The notes beneath the pieces are model-generated. The model saw nothing but the letters and a program-made list of their open reading frames with translations, ran no database searches and was not told the origin of the DNA. The translations under genes and the position numbers were made by a program. This document shows, piece after piece, positions 16,272 to 22,791 of a DNA stretch of 52,838 bases. Origin of the DNA: an uncultured Collinsella sp. (lineage in GTDB: Bacteria > Actinomycetota > Coriobacteriia > Coriobacteriales > Coriobacteriaceae); assembly GCA_934630735.1 (NCBI GenBank), contig CAKTWK010000014.1, positions 1 through 52,838 on the forward strand, read 5' to 3'. Numbering within the stretch: the first letter of the stretch is position 1; every line of letters begins with the position of its first letter.

Positions 16272-16307
16272 TGATGACGAGGCCGTGGAGTTGCGGCCCC
16301 GTCCATC
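16272..16307 (-). other. Second stem-loop after the S1 stop codon
   Basis: TGATGACGAGGCC and GGCCCCGTCCATCA pair with one or two mismatches right after the S1 stop. Together with the 16204-16247 hairpin it makes a double hairpin between the S1 and ATPase genes, which may set the ratio of S component to ATPase. No poly-U follows. Confidence 0.45.
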
Positions 16308-16315
16308 ATATCAGG

Positions 16316-16867
16316 CTATTTGTTGAGCACCTTGCGGAGGGGGAAGAAGAGGGCCTGGACCACGACGGCGTTGAAGACGGCAGTGCCGAGCACGATGGGC
16401 ACCTTGGCGAGCGCCGTGGGCAGCGCGGCACCCATGATGACGGTGCCCAGGACGGCGAAGAGGGCACCCGAGACCAGGGTGGTGAGCAGACCGGCGATGA
16501 AGGGATTGACCTTGCTGCCGCCGATGTTTGACTTGACGAGCGCTGCCATCGTCAGCGCGCCGGCAAGCTCGGTGACAAAGTTGAGGCCAGGGATTGACGT
16601 GGTGATCTGGATAACGGCGGCCGACAGGATGCCAAAGATGGCGGCCTGGGCAAAGCTCGCCTGCGTGAGCGCGACGGCTAGGGCATAGGCGGCAATGATG
16701 AACTGCGGCTTAATGCCCGTGACGGCCAGGGCATTGCCGACGGTCATGTTAAGAATAAAGCCGGCGGCAAGCAGGACGGCGAGCAGGACCAACGAGGTGA
16801 TATCGAGGATGCCCTTGTTTGAGGCGGCGTTGGCAGAAATAGTACGAGCCTGAGTGTTGGTGGCCAT
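16316..16867 (-). CDS. ECF transporter S component (S1)
   Basis: A 183-residue integral membrane protein with about six hydrophobic segments and little hydrophilic sequence. The N-terminal 'LDITSLVLLAVLLAAGFILNMTVGNAL' region (key: VLLAVLLAAGFILN) carries the small-residue helix used by S components to dock with EcfT. It is clearly paralogous to S2 at 17077, sharing LLAAGFILN-TVG, SAAVIQITT and TAVFNA. The ATG has AAGGAG 6 nt upstream. Substrate is unknown; the operon's Trp-codon leader makes tryptophan or a related indole compound the best guess. Alternatively the two S components serve two related substrates. Confidence 0.82.
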   Translation of the reverse strand: MATNTQARTISANAASNKGILDITSLVLLAVLLAAGFILNMTVGNALAVTGIKPQFIIAAYALAVALTQASFAQAAIFGILSAAVIQITTSIPGLNFVTELAGALTMAALVKSNIGGSKVNPFIAGLLTTLVSGALFAVLGTVIMGAALPTALAKVPIVLGTAVFNAVVVQALFFPLRKVLNK

Positions 16868-16969
16868 GATGTTCTCCTTAAGGTGAGATTTGAGATAAGA
16901 GTGTCCTAGGCCCCCACGAAAGGGGGTAAATCGGAAAGGGGATTAATTTTGAATAATGGAGCACGGAGA

Positions 16970-17070
16970 CGGCTTTACGAGGGGCTCCAGGTTGGCGCGA
17001 AAGAGGAGCGAAGCGTACTTGGGTACGCGAGCGACGAATGAACGCCAAGATGGGATGGCTCGTAAAGCCG
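16970..17070. repeat. Nested palindromic element, core-I family (copy A)
   Basis: The element is three stems nested in 101 bp. The outer arms are CGGCTTTACGAG (16970-16981) and CTCGTAAAGCCG (17059-17070), the middle arms TTGGCG and CGCCAA (16992-16997, 17043-17048), and the inner hairpin GCGTAC-ttgg-GTACGC (17014-17029). Its minus-strand core, GCGTTCATTCGTCGCTCGCG and onward, matches the core at 22625-22675, while the outer arms are unrelated there. It is in the 209-bp S2-S1 gap inside the ECF operon, just after the S2 stop. Confidence 0.8.
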
Positions 17071-17076
17071 AGCGGG

Positions 17077-17649
17077 TTAGTTGAGCTTCAGGGCCTTCTG
17101 GATGGGCAGGTAGAGGGCGCCGACCAGGATGGCGTTAAACACGGCGGTCATGGCGACGACGGGCAGCATGGCGGCGGCGAGCTCGCCTACCACGCCGAGC
17201 ATGGCCATCTTGATGACCATGAAGATGACACCTGAGACAAAGGTGGTCAGGAAGGTTGCGACAATGGCGATGGCGGGCTTGACCTGACCGTTCTTGCCGG
17301 CGGCGTTGACGATGCCGGCCATGAGCATGGCGGCGATGCCCTCGGCGGCAAAATCGACGAACGGCGAAGTGGTGGTGATCTGGATCACGGCAGCCGAGAT
17401 GAGGCCAATGACGAGCGCCTGACCGATGTTGGGGCGAACGACCAGGATGGTGAGGCAGAAGGCCGAGATGATGAACTCGGGGCTGATCATGCCGCCCGAG
17501 ATGCCCGAGATTGCCTTGCCGACGGTGAAGTTGAGGATGAAGCCGGCGGCGAGCAGGATGGCGAGCAGGACGAGGGCACGGACATCGAGTTTGCCGCGGT
17601 CGGCGGTCTGGACGGTGCGGGGCTGGGCGGCGGTGGTGTTCTGAGACAT
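17077..17649 (-). CDS. ECF transporter S component (S2), first gene after the Trp leader
   Basis: A 190-residue membrane protein with about six hydrophobic helices. After a short polar N terminus, 'VLLAILLAAGFILNFTVGKA' forms helix 1, and 'SAAVIQITTTSPFVDF' and 'VVAMTAVFNAILVG' match S1. The start is ATG 17649 after GAAAGGA at 7 nt (the open frame runs to 17679 without a ribosome site). It is the first structural gene of the operon and follows a leader peptide with three Trp codons and a terminator, so its expression should rise when charged Trp-tRNA is scarce. A tryptophan-binding S component is the simplest reading. It is not proven by sequence motifs. Confidence 0.82.
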   Translation of the reverse strand: MSQNTTAAQPRTVQTADRGKLDVRALVLLAILLAAGFILNFTVGKAISGISGGMISPEFIISAFCLTILVVRPNIGQALVIGLISAAVIQITTTSPFVDFAAEGIAAMLMAGIVNAAGKNGQVKPAIAIVATFLTTFVSGVIFMVIKMAMLGVVGELAAAMLPVVAMTAVFNAILVGALYLPIQKALKLN

Positions 17650-17694
17650 GGTGAAAATCCTTTCGGAAGGGGATTGCAAGAGAAAAGCGGAGGT

Positions 17695-17824
17695 GCGTGA
17701 TGCGAATGCGATCGGGCTCGAGATAGAAAAAGGCCCCCGGTCGAAACCGGAGGCCTTCCAATCACCTAGAGCGCAAAAACAGGCGTGAGGGACTCACTGT
17801 CGACCGATCGTATTCGCATCACGC
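17695..17824 (-). promoter_or_regulatory. Long-range inverted repeat framing the attenuator
   Basis: Bases 17804-17824, which directly follow the Trp codons on the transcript, are complementary at 20 of 21 positions to 17695-17715, which lie beyond the terminator and before the S2 ribosome site. The pairing would enclose the terminator hairpin. Classical trp leaders do not need such an arm, so it may form an alternative structure or protect the mRNA. Seen directly; role inferred. Confidence 0.55.
17724..17757 (-). terminator. Attenuator terminator downstream of the Trp leader peptide
   Basis: On the transcript, AGGCCTCCGG (17756-17747) pairs with CCGGGGGCCT (17740-17731) and is followed by TTTTTCT: a strong intrinsic terminator 37 nt after the leader stop codon and 75 nt before S2. 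Upstream, GGCGTGA at the last Trp codon pairs with TCACGCC after the stop codon (a 1:2-type stem). CGGTCGA of the leader pairs with TCGACCG in the terminator, a possible antiterminator. Confidence 0.85.
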
Positions 17825-17862
17825 CACCACCAGTTGTTAAGAGAGTTCATCGTGTTCTTCAT
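17794..17862 (-). CDS. Trp-rich leader peptide of the ECF operon
   Basis: A 22-codon ORF with AAAGGAG 8 nt before its ATG. The peptide contains NNWWWRDANT: three consecutive TGG codons at positions 11-13, preceded by two AAC codons. Three adjacent Trp codons in so short a translated frame, followed by a strong terminator and then transport genes, is the standard arrangement for ribosome-mediated attenuation. When Trp-tRNA is low, the ribosome stalls at W11-W13 and the terminator is avoided. The peptide itself is expected to have no other function. Confidence 0.85.
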   Translation of the reverse strand: MKNTMNSLNNWWWRDANTIGRQ

Positions 17863-17920
17863 ATTGGTGGCTCCTTTCGTGATGCCGTGGCGCGGTCGCA
17901 CCTAATTGCTGTTGCGCTGC

Positions 17921-17971
17921 ACTATAGCACAGCAAAGTGTGTGCGGGGAAATCTTTTTTAAAAAAGATTTC
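17921..17971 (-). promoter_or_regulatory. Promoter of the Trp-leader ECF operon with an AT-rich palindrome
   Basis: A minus-strand TATAGT (17926-17921) is a good -10 box about 60 nt before the leader ATG. Upstream lies a perfect 22-bp palindrome, AAATCTTTTTT followed by its complement (17950-17971), which covers or abuts the -35 region. The -35 hexamer is weak, so an activator or repressor may bind the palindrome. Confidence 0.5.
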
Positions 17972-18002
17972 AGGCGGGTTTCCCGTCGGTCAAAAAGGCG
18001 GG

Positions 18003-18042
18003 TTAAGCGGGCGAGGCTACCATTGCTGCCTCGCCCGCTCAG
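18003..18042 (-). terminator. Terminator after the C69 dipeptidase gene
   Basis: AGCGGGCGAGGC and GCCTCGCCCGCT (18006-18017, 18028-18039) form a 12-bp stem just past the stop codon. A T-tract comes 8 nt later (CCCGCCTTTTT). Confidence 0.75.
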
Positions 18043-18050
18043 CTAAGACG

Positions 18051-19994
18051 TTACTCCTTATTGCGACGGTAGAGGAAGTAACCGCCTGCGGAGATGACGG
18101 CAACGCCGGCGATGGCGAATGCGGCCACCATGCGGCCATCAAAACGATCGCCAGTGGTGGGTAGGCCGCCCTTGGTGTTCGTCTTGTTGGTGGTTACCGT
18201 GGTCGTGGTGTCGGACTTGCCAGGCTTCTCAGGCTTGGCGGCCGGCTGCTCGGGCTTAGCGGGCTGCTCGGGGGTACCGGGCTGCTCAGGAGTGCCAGGC
18301 TGCTCGGGAGTTCCGGGCTGATCCGGGGTGACCGGATCGGTGGCAAGAGCATCCTTGGCGTAGGTGATGGACTCCTTGAGGCCGTGGGTCTCGGTGTTCA
18401 GGTCGCTCGGGGTGAAGGGCGTGCTGAAATCCCCAGTCTTCAGATAAGTACGCATCTCCTGGAGCAAGGCCTTGCACTTGACGTAGGTGTTCTCGGTGGC
18501 AGCCTTGCTGGCCTTGTTGGCCAGGGCGGTGCGGCCCTCAGTGGTGGTCTCGGCCTGCATGGCCTTGTCGACCTCGAGGTTCTGCTCGACGAGCTCGTTC
18601 TGGAGGGCGTCGAGATAGGTGCGGACGTTGATGCCGAGCAGCTCGGGGCGCTCGTAGCAGAGGGAACTAATGTCCATGAGGACGTAGTTGATGGAGTTCT
18701 CGGGCTCCTCGTTGTTCACGATGTCCTTCTCATTGCAGTGATCGAAGGAGACGCTCTGGTCGCTGAAATACGGGCTAACCTCGGTGAGCAGCGCGGAGTA
18801 GAAGGGGATGGCGACGGAGTACGCGGCGCGGGAGAGCATCTCCCACTGGATGGTCGCGATCTCGGGGTCCATGCCCTGACGGATCTGGAAGAGGTTGGTC
18901 TCGGTGCTTCTTTCGGTGCCGATGGCGTAGACACCGTCGGTGTTGGCGTTGAGGCCGGGGACATTTTCGCCGCGGTTGCCAAATGCACGGATCATCTCAA
19001 AGGTGTTCCAGTCGGACTTGCCGGGCTGGAAGAACAGGGGCTGGATTTTGCTGACCATGGCTCCGATTTGGTCGGGGCGCCCTTCCTTTTTAACCGTGAC
19101 GATGTCGTAATCCGCACCCTTGGTCAACGGGGCCATGAAGTAATCGCGGCCCTGGACATAGCGAGTCCACTGATGAACGCCGGAATCGGCGAGGCTTTTG
19201 CCATAGGTCTTGGCAACGTCGAACTTGCCATCGGTGTACTCGGCGAAGCCATTTTTCTCGGGCATGGTCTGGATGCCCTCGGAGTGGAGGCAGTTCTCGG
19301 CGTCATCAAGGTCGACATCGTAATTGAGTCCGCCGATGTTGGGGTTGAGTGAGGCGACGTCATCTGCGAGCTTCATGGCGATCCACTGGTGGCCGGAAAG
19401 TGCGCCAAACAGCCAGGTCTCGTTGCTGTCGGCGATGATGATCTGGTCGTTGCCGTTGGCGCCCTGCTCGTCGATGATCTTGCCGAGGAGCTCGACACCC
19501 TCACGTGCTTTGGCACTTTCGCCTAAGATAACGCTGCCGTAGCTATACTCGCCAATGCCAGTGTCGGTCAGGGGGTCTGCCTTGGCGGCTTTATCGTTCA
19601 TGTTGGTGGTCAGCGTTGCGGAGCAGGACACGCCCTTCTCGTTGATGCCTGCCTCAGAGTAGGCATCATAGCGCCCGTGCCACTGCGAAGGATGATCGCG
19701 CACGTAGCTATAACGATATGTAGTCTTGGTCGACCTGTATGAGAAGTCGGACTCGTCTGAGCCGTAGGTATACCCGGGGGCATGCGACGGCTCAATGCCA
19801 AAGTGCTTGAGGTAGCGTGGGCCAAAGTCCTCGGCGCGACCATAATATGTGTTGCCGTCGGCTGTTAGGTCTTTGCCCATGTACATCTGCGTGCAGGCGA
19901 GCGCAGAGGTCGGCATGGACATGATGGTTGCAGCTCCAAAGGCGAGGCCTATGCCTAGCTTCTTGAGCGCGTTGACGGGGTGAGTTTTCCTCAT
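18051..19994 (-). CDS. Sortase-anchored C69 family dipeptidase
   Basis: A 647-residue surface protein. The signal peptide ends at 'SALA', exposing Cys34 ('ACTQMYMGKDLTADG') as the N-terminal nucleophile typical of peptidase family C69 (PepD-like Ntn hydrolases). The catalytic domain spans about 34-480, with 'YSEAGINEKGVSCSATLT', 'RAFGNRGENVPG' and 'YAIGTERSTETNLFQIR' (key parts). An alpha-helical segment (about 480-560) and a repeated PGTPEQ linker lead to the sorting signal LPTTG, a hydrophobic helix and the RRNKE tail. It therefore likely degrades dipeptides at the cell wall, feeding amino acid fermentation. A GGGAGGG site precedes the ATG, and a strong hairpin lies in the leader. Confidence 0.9.
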   Translation of the reverse strand: MRKTHPVNALKKLGIGLAFGAATIMSMPTSALACTQMYMGKDLTADGNTYYGRAEDFGPRYLKHFGIEPSHAPGYTYGSDESDFSYRSTKTTYRYSYVRDHPSQWHGRYDAYSEAGINEKGVSCSATLTTNMNDKAAKADPLTDTGIGEYSYGSVILGESAKAREGVELLGKIIDEQGANGNDQIIIADSNETWLFGALSGHQWIAMKLADDVASLNPNIGGLNYDVDLDDAENCLHSEGIQTMPEKNGFAEYTDGKFDVAKTYGKSLADSGVHQWTRYVQGRDYFMAPLTKGADYDIVTVKKEGRPDQIGAMVSKIQPLFFQPGKSDWNTFEMIRAFGNRGENVPGLNANTDGVYAIGTERSTETNLFQIRQGMDPEIATIQWEMLSRAAYSVAIPFYSALLTEVSPYFSDQSVSFDHCNEKDIVNNEEPENSINYVLMDISSLCYERPELLGINVRTYLDALQNELVEQNLEVDKAMQAETTTEGRTALANKASKAATENTYVKCKALLQEMRTYLKTGDFSTPFTPSDLNTETHGLKESITYAKDALATDPVTPDQPGTPEQPGTPEQPGTPEQPAKPEQPAAKPEKPGKSDTTTTVTTNKTNTKGGLPTTGDRFDGRMVAAFAIAGVAVISAGGYFLYRRNKE

Positions 19995-20013
19995 TTTCCC
20001 TCCCAGCGTGCGA

Positions 20014-20037
20014 AAGCCCTCTGTCGCCAGAGGGCTT
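20014..20037 (-). promoter_or_regulatory. Leader hairpin upstream of the C69 dipeptidase
   Basis: A perfect 10-bp stem AAGCCCTCTG-gcga-CAGAGGGCTT ends 10 nt before the GGGAGGG ribosome site. It lacks a U-tract, so mRNA stability or translational control is more likely than termination. The rest of 20038-20222 is AT-rich and holds no gene that I can support. Confidence 0.45.
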
Positions 20038-20222
20038 CAGCCAATAAAGACACCCCATTAGCGTAACGAATTGGAAACAATATTCATCTATGAAAGAAAC
20101 CTACTCGATAAGCGTGATGAAATATGCGATGAGCGGTTAATTGTACTCAGTTTGTAGCTTTACTTTAATAAAGACGCCCTGCAATTACTGTAGACGAATA
20201 AAGTAGCTGGGAATGCCCGAAA

Positions 20223-20266
20223 TGAAAAATCCCCCGCTGTTTGGCAAATGCATAAACAGCAGGGGA
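20223..20266 (-). terminator. Terminator after the lipid kinase/small membrane protein operon
   Basis: On the minus strand CCCCTGCTGTTT pairs with AAACAGCGGGG and is followed by ATTTTTC, about 40 nt after the small ORF stop. Confidence 0.85.
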
Positions 20267-20301
20267 GACGATAATTGGATGAATATCATACCAATGTGGA
20301 A

Positions 20302-20394
20302 TTACTTCTTCCGGCGGTGGATCACGTTAATCGCATAGCCGATGAGCATGGCCAGAACGATGACGATAAAGCCGAGCAGGGGATTGTCGTTCAT
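20302..20394 (-). CDS. 30-residue single-helix membrane protein
   Basis: A short ORF 9 nt after the lipid kinase stop. AGGAGG stands 4 nt before its ATG. The peptide begins MNDNPLLGF, continues with a hydrophobic stretch IVIVLAMLIGYAI (about residues 10-22) and ends NVIHRRKK, so it looks like a one-pass membrane protein with a positive-inside C terminus. The kinase stop overlaps the SD region, showing tight operon packing, and a terminator follows. Function is unknown; a partner or regulator of the lipid kinase is a possibility from position alone. Confidence 0.65.
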   Translation of the reverse strand: MNDNPLLGFIVIVLAMLIGYAINVIHRRKK

Positions 20395-20403
20395 GGGGTC
20401 CTC

Positions 20404-21321
20404 CTATTTTCCGAGCGGGGAGAATTCGTCGACGATGAGGTCGAGGCATTGCGGAAGCGCGCGGGCACCAAAGACGCCCGAATTGCTGGAGATAATCTCG
20501 CCATCGAACTGCATGCCCAGCGACGGGGTACAGGTGATCTTGGCTTCCTTGGTCTGGATGATCTTGAACTGCGGGCGGCCGAGTACCTTGCCGGCGGGGT
20601 CGAGCGCGGCGGTGATCACGGTCGGGAGCAGCTGCACGGTTTTGACGGGCTCGATGACCGCGATGTCGACCATGCCGTCGTTCATGCGACAGTCGGGGAA
20701 CAGGTTGATGTCGTTTTGGATGACCGAGGTGTTGCCTGCCATGCAGCAGATGCCATCGAGCTCCTCGACAATGCCGTCATGCTCAATCGTAAAGTGCGCC
20801 ACCGTGGGGTTGGGCGTGGCGAGCGCGGATAGGAAGTAGGCGATCTCGCCGATGTCGTTTTTGGTGGGGGCGGCCTTCATCATGATCTCGGCGTCGTAGC
20901 CCGAGCCGGCGATGATGATGAAGCCGTGGCGCTTTTCGTTGCCGTTCTCGTCGAGCCAAAAGAGCTCACCCATATCCGCCTTGACGGTGCGGCCATCGCG
21001 GCAGGCCTTGGCGAGCGCCGCGGCCTCAGGGGCATTGCCGATGTTGTTGAAGAACAGGCAGGCCGTGCCGGAGGGGAAGACGAGCGTGGGGACGCCGCAT
21101 CCGCGCATCTGGTCGAGCACGTTGGAGACGGTGCCGTCGCCGCCCGAAATCACCACGCGATCAAACTCGCGCACGTCTGCCACGGCGTCTTCGGGTTCCA
21201 TGCCATCGCCGATAAAACGCATCACGACCTCGTCGCCGCCCTGCGCGAGGGCGTGCGTGAATGCGTAGATTTCATCTGAGCTGGGGCCCGATGCCGGGTT
21301 GTGGATGATAAGGCAGCGCAT
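20404..21321 (-). CDS. Diacylglycerol kinase family lipid kinase
   Basis: A 305-residue DagK_cat-type lipid kinase. The N-terminal 'IIHNPASG' and the nucleotide-binding 'VVISGGDGTVSNVL' (about residues 55-68) are diagnostic, followed by 'LVFPSGTACLF' in place of the usual LPxGTAND. The C-terminal beta-sandwich includes 'GMQFDGEII'. The family phosphorylates diacylglycerol or related lipids at the membrane. The altered GTAND motif (GTACL) may change lipid specificity. It is co-transcribed with the 30-residue membrane protein. Confidence 0.87.
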   Translation of the reverse strand: MRCLIIHNPASGPSSDEIYAFTHALAQGGDEVVMRFIGDGMEPEDAVADVREFDRVVISGGDGTVSNVLDQMRGCGVPTLVFPSGTACLFFNNIGNAPEAAALAKACRDGRTVKADMGELFWLDENGNEKRHGFIIIAGSGYDAEIMMKAAPTKNDIGEIAYFLSALATPNPTVAHFTIEHDGIVEELDGICCMAGNTSVIQNDINLFPDCRMNDGMVDIAVIEPVKTVQLLPTVITAALDPAGKVLGRPQFKIIQTKEAKITCTPSLGMQFDGEIISSNSGVFGARALPQCLDLIVDEFSPLGK

Positions 21322-21419
21322 ACTTACGTTCCCGTTCTGTGACTAACCGAGTATAGTTGTAAGGCAATGCCGATATCCTACCCGTGTTTTTCGGGCCTAA
21401 CCTTATTCGATGGGTTGAT

Positions 21420-22553
21420 ATGTACATTTCCACACATCAGGCTCTACTCGACTTTTGTCAGCGCGCCCGTGAGTTTGACGCGATTGCCGTCGATACCGAG
21501 TTTTTGCGCGAGCGCACGTTCCATCCGCGCCTGTGCCTGGTCCAGATTGCCACTCCTGCCGAGAGCGTCGCGGTTGATCCGCTGGTGATCGACGACCTGT
21601 CTCCCTTGGCCGAACTCATGGCCGACGAGAGCGTGACCAAGGTGTTCCATGCTTGCTCGCAGGACATGGAAGTTATGCTTCATACCGTAGGCGTGTTGCC
21701 GCGTCCGATTTTTGACACGCAGGTGGCCGCCGCCTTTTTAGGCGAGCGCCAGCAGATTTCCTACGGCGCGCTCGTGCAGACGTTTTGCGGCGTCTCGCTG
21801 CCCAAGACCGAGTCGCTGACCGACTGGTCGCGTCGCCCGCTGACCGATAAGCAGATTGAGTACGCAATCGATGACGTCAAGTACCTGATCGTCGCCTATA
21901 CCGAGATGATGAGCCGCCTGCGCGAGCTGGGCCGCGTGGACTGGGTGCTCGACGAGTTGCGTCCTCTGGCCGATGAGTCGCACTATCGTGCCGATCGCCA
22001 CGAGGCGTTCCGCAAGGTAAAACGCATCAATTCGTGCAGCCGTCACCAGTTGGGCATCGCGCGCGAGCTCGCCGCCTGGCGCGAGGACCGCGCCGAGCGC
22101 CGTAACATCCCGCGCAAGTGGGTCATGTCCGACGACACACTGCTTGCGCTCGTTAAGCGCAATCCCGTGCGCGTTGAGGAGTTCCGTAGCATTCGCGGTA
22201 CCGACCAGTTGGGGGAGCGCGACGTGGACGGCGCGCTCATGGCCATCAAGCGCGGCGCGAGCTGCCCGCACGATCGCCTGCCGCTCATGGTGCGCGGGCA
22301 TCGCCAGATCTCTCCGGAGCTGGAGAGCGTGACGGATCTCATGTACGCGCTCATCCGCCTGGTTGCCGAGCGCTCGGGCGTGGCGACCTCGGTCATTGCC
22401 TCGCGCGATGACCTGGCCGACTATATTGAGCACCCCGAGCAGAGCCCCCTGCGCGAAGGCTGGCGTTTTGAGCTTGTGGGCTCGCGTCTGGACGATCTGC
22501 TCTCGGGTAATATGGGGTTGACGGTCAAAGATGGCAAAATTGAATTGCTGTAG
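21420..22553 (+). CDS. rnd: Ribonuclease D
   Basis: A 377-residue DEDDy exoribonuclease with C-terminal HRDC region(s). Exo I is 'VDTEF' (D25, E27), Exo II 'HACSQDMEVM', Exo III 'YAIDDVKYL' (Tyr/Asp). The HRDC domain follows at about 210-290 and a second helical HRDC-like segment to the end. It trims the 3' ends of tRNA and other stable RNAs. I chose ATG 21420; an upstream GTG (21384) has no ribosome site. A TATAGT box near 21351 may be its promoter. A palindromic repeat follows the stop. Confidence 0.9.
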   Translation: MYISTHQALLDFCQRAREFDAIAVDTEFLRERTFHPRLCLVQIATPAESVAVDPLVIDDLSPLAELMADESVTKVFHACSQDMEVMLHTVGVLPRPIFDTQVAAAFLGERQQISYGALVQTFCGVSLPKTESLTDWSRRPLTDKQIEYAIDDVKYLIVAYTEMMSRLRELGRVDWVLDELRPLADESHYRADRHEAFRKVKRINSCSRHQLGIARELAAWREDRAERRNIPRKWVMSDDTLLALVKRNPVRVEEFRSIRGTDQLGERDVDGALMAIKRGASCPHDRLPLMVRGHRQISPELESVTDLMYALIRLVAERSGVATSVIASRDDLADYIEHPEQSPLREGWRFELVGSRLDDLLSGNMGLTVKDGKIELL

Positions 22554-22560
22554 CTATAAA

Positions 22561-22588
22561 GTTACGCGGTTTTACCAAACCGCGTAAC
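22561..22588. repeat. Hairpin module of the core-I palindrome (copy B)
   Basis: GTTACGCGGTTT (22561-22572) and AAACCGCGTAAC (22577-22588) form a perfect 12-bp stem just after the RNase D stop. Copy C has GTTCCGGCGTTT/AAACGCCGGAAC at the same place: the sequence differs but pairing is kept. It could double as the rnd terminator. Confidence 0.75.
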
Positions 22589-22602
22589 AGCTCGACGCTG
22601 CA

Positions 22603-22698
22603 AACGGCCGAGAGCGGCAATCTGACGTTCAATCGTCGCTCGCGTACCAAAGTACGCGTCGCTTCTCTTTCACGTCACCTTGCTCGCTCTCGGCCGTT
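22603..22698. repeat. Nested palindromic element, core-I family (copy B)
   Basis: Outer arms AACGGCCGAGAGC (22603-22615) and GCTCTCGGCCGTT (22686-22698) enclose TGACGT/ACGTCA (22623-22628, 22672-22677) and the inner GCGTAC-caaa-GTACGC (22642-22657). The core matches copy A in reverse orientation. The stretch 22611-22638 is identical to 52807-52834. It fills most of the 238-bp gap between rnd and the protease gene. Confidence 0.82.
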
Positions 22699-22750
22699 TT
22701 CGCTGACATTGCCAAAACATCGATGTTGATTTGCTGGTCAGTCGAATGGG

Positions 22751-22756
22751 TAAAAT
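22751..22756 (+). promoter_or_regulatory. Candidate -10 box for the YugP-type protease gene
   Basis: TAAAAT lies 36 nt before the ATG. TTGATT or TTGCTG upstream could serve as -35, but the spacings (19 or 14 bp) are not ideal. Confidence 0.35.
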
Positions 22757-22791
22757 GCCTCCAACGTGTAACTCGATTCGGAGGAATTCGC

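Noticed and set aside
16868..16969. CCCCC/GGGGG hairpin near 16911-16926 as a terminator before S1
   Set aside because: The stem is short and lacks a T-run in the direction of transcription; I could not support a separate call.
18214..18345. Short tandem DNA repeat in the C69 gene
   Set aside because: It encodes the PGTPEQ linker of the wall-spanning region and is a normal protein feature, not a separate element.
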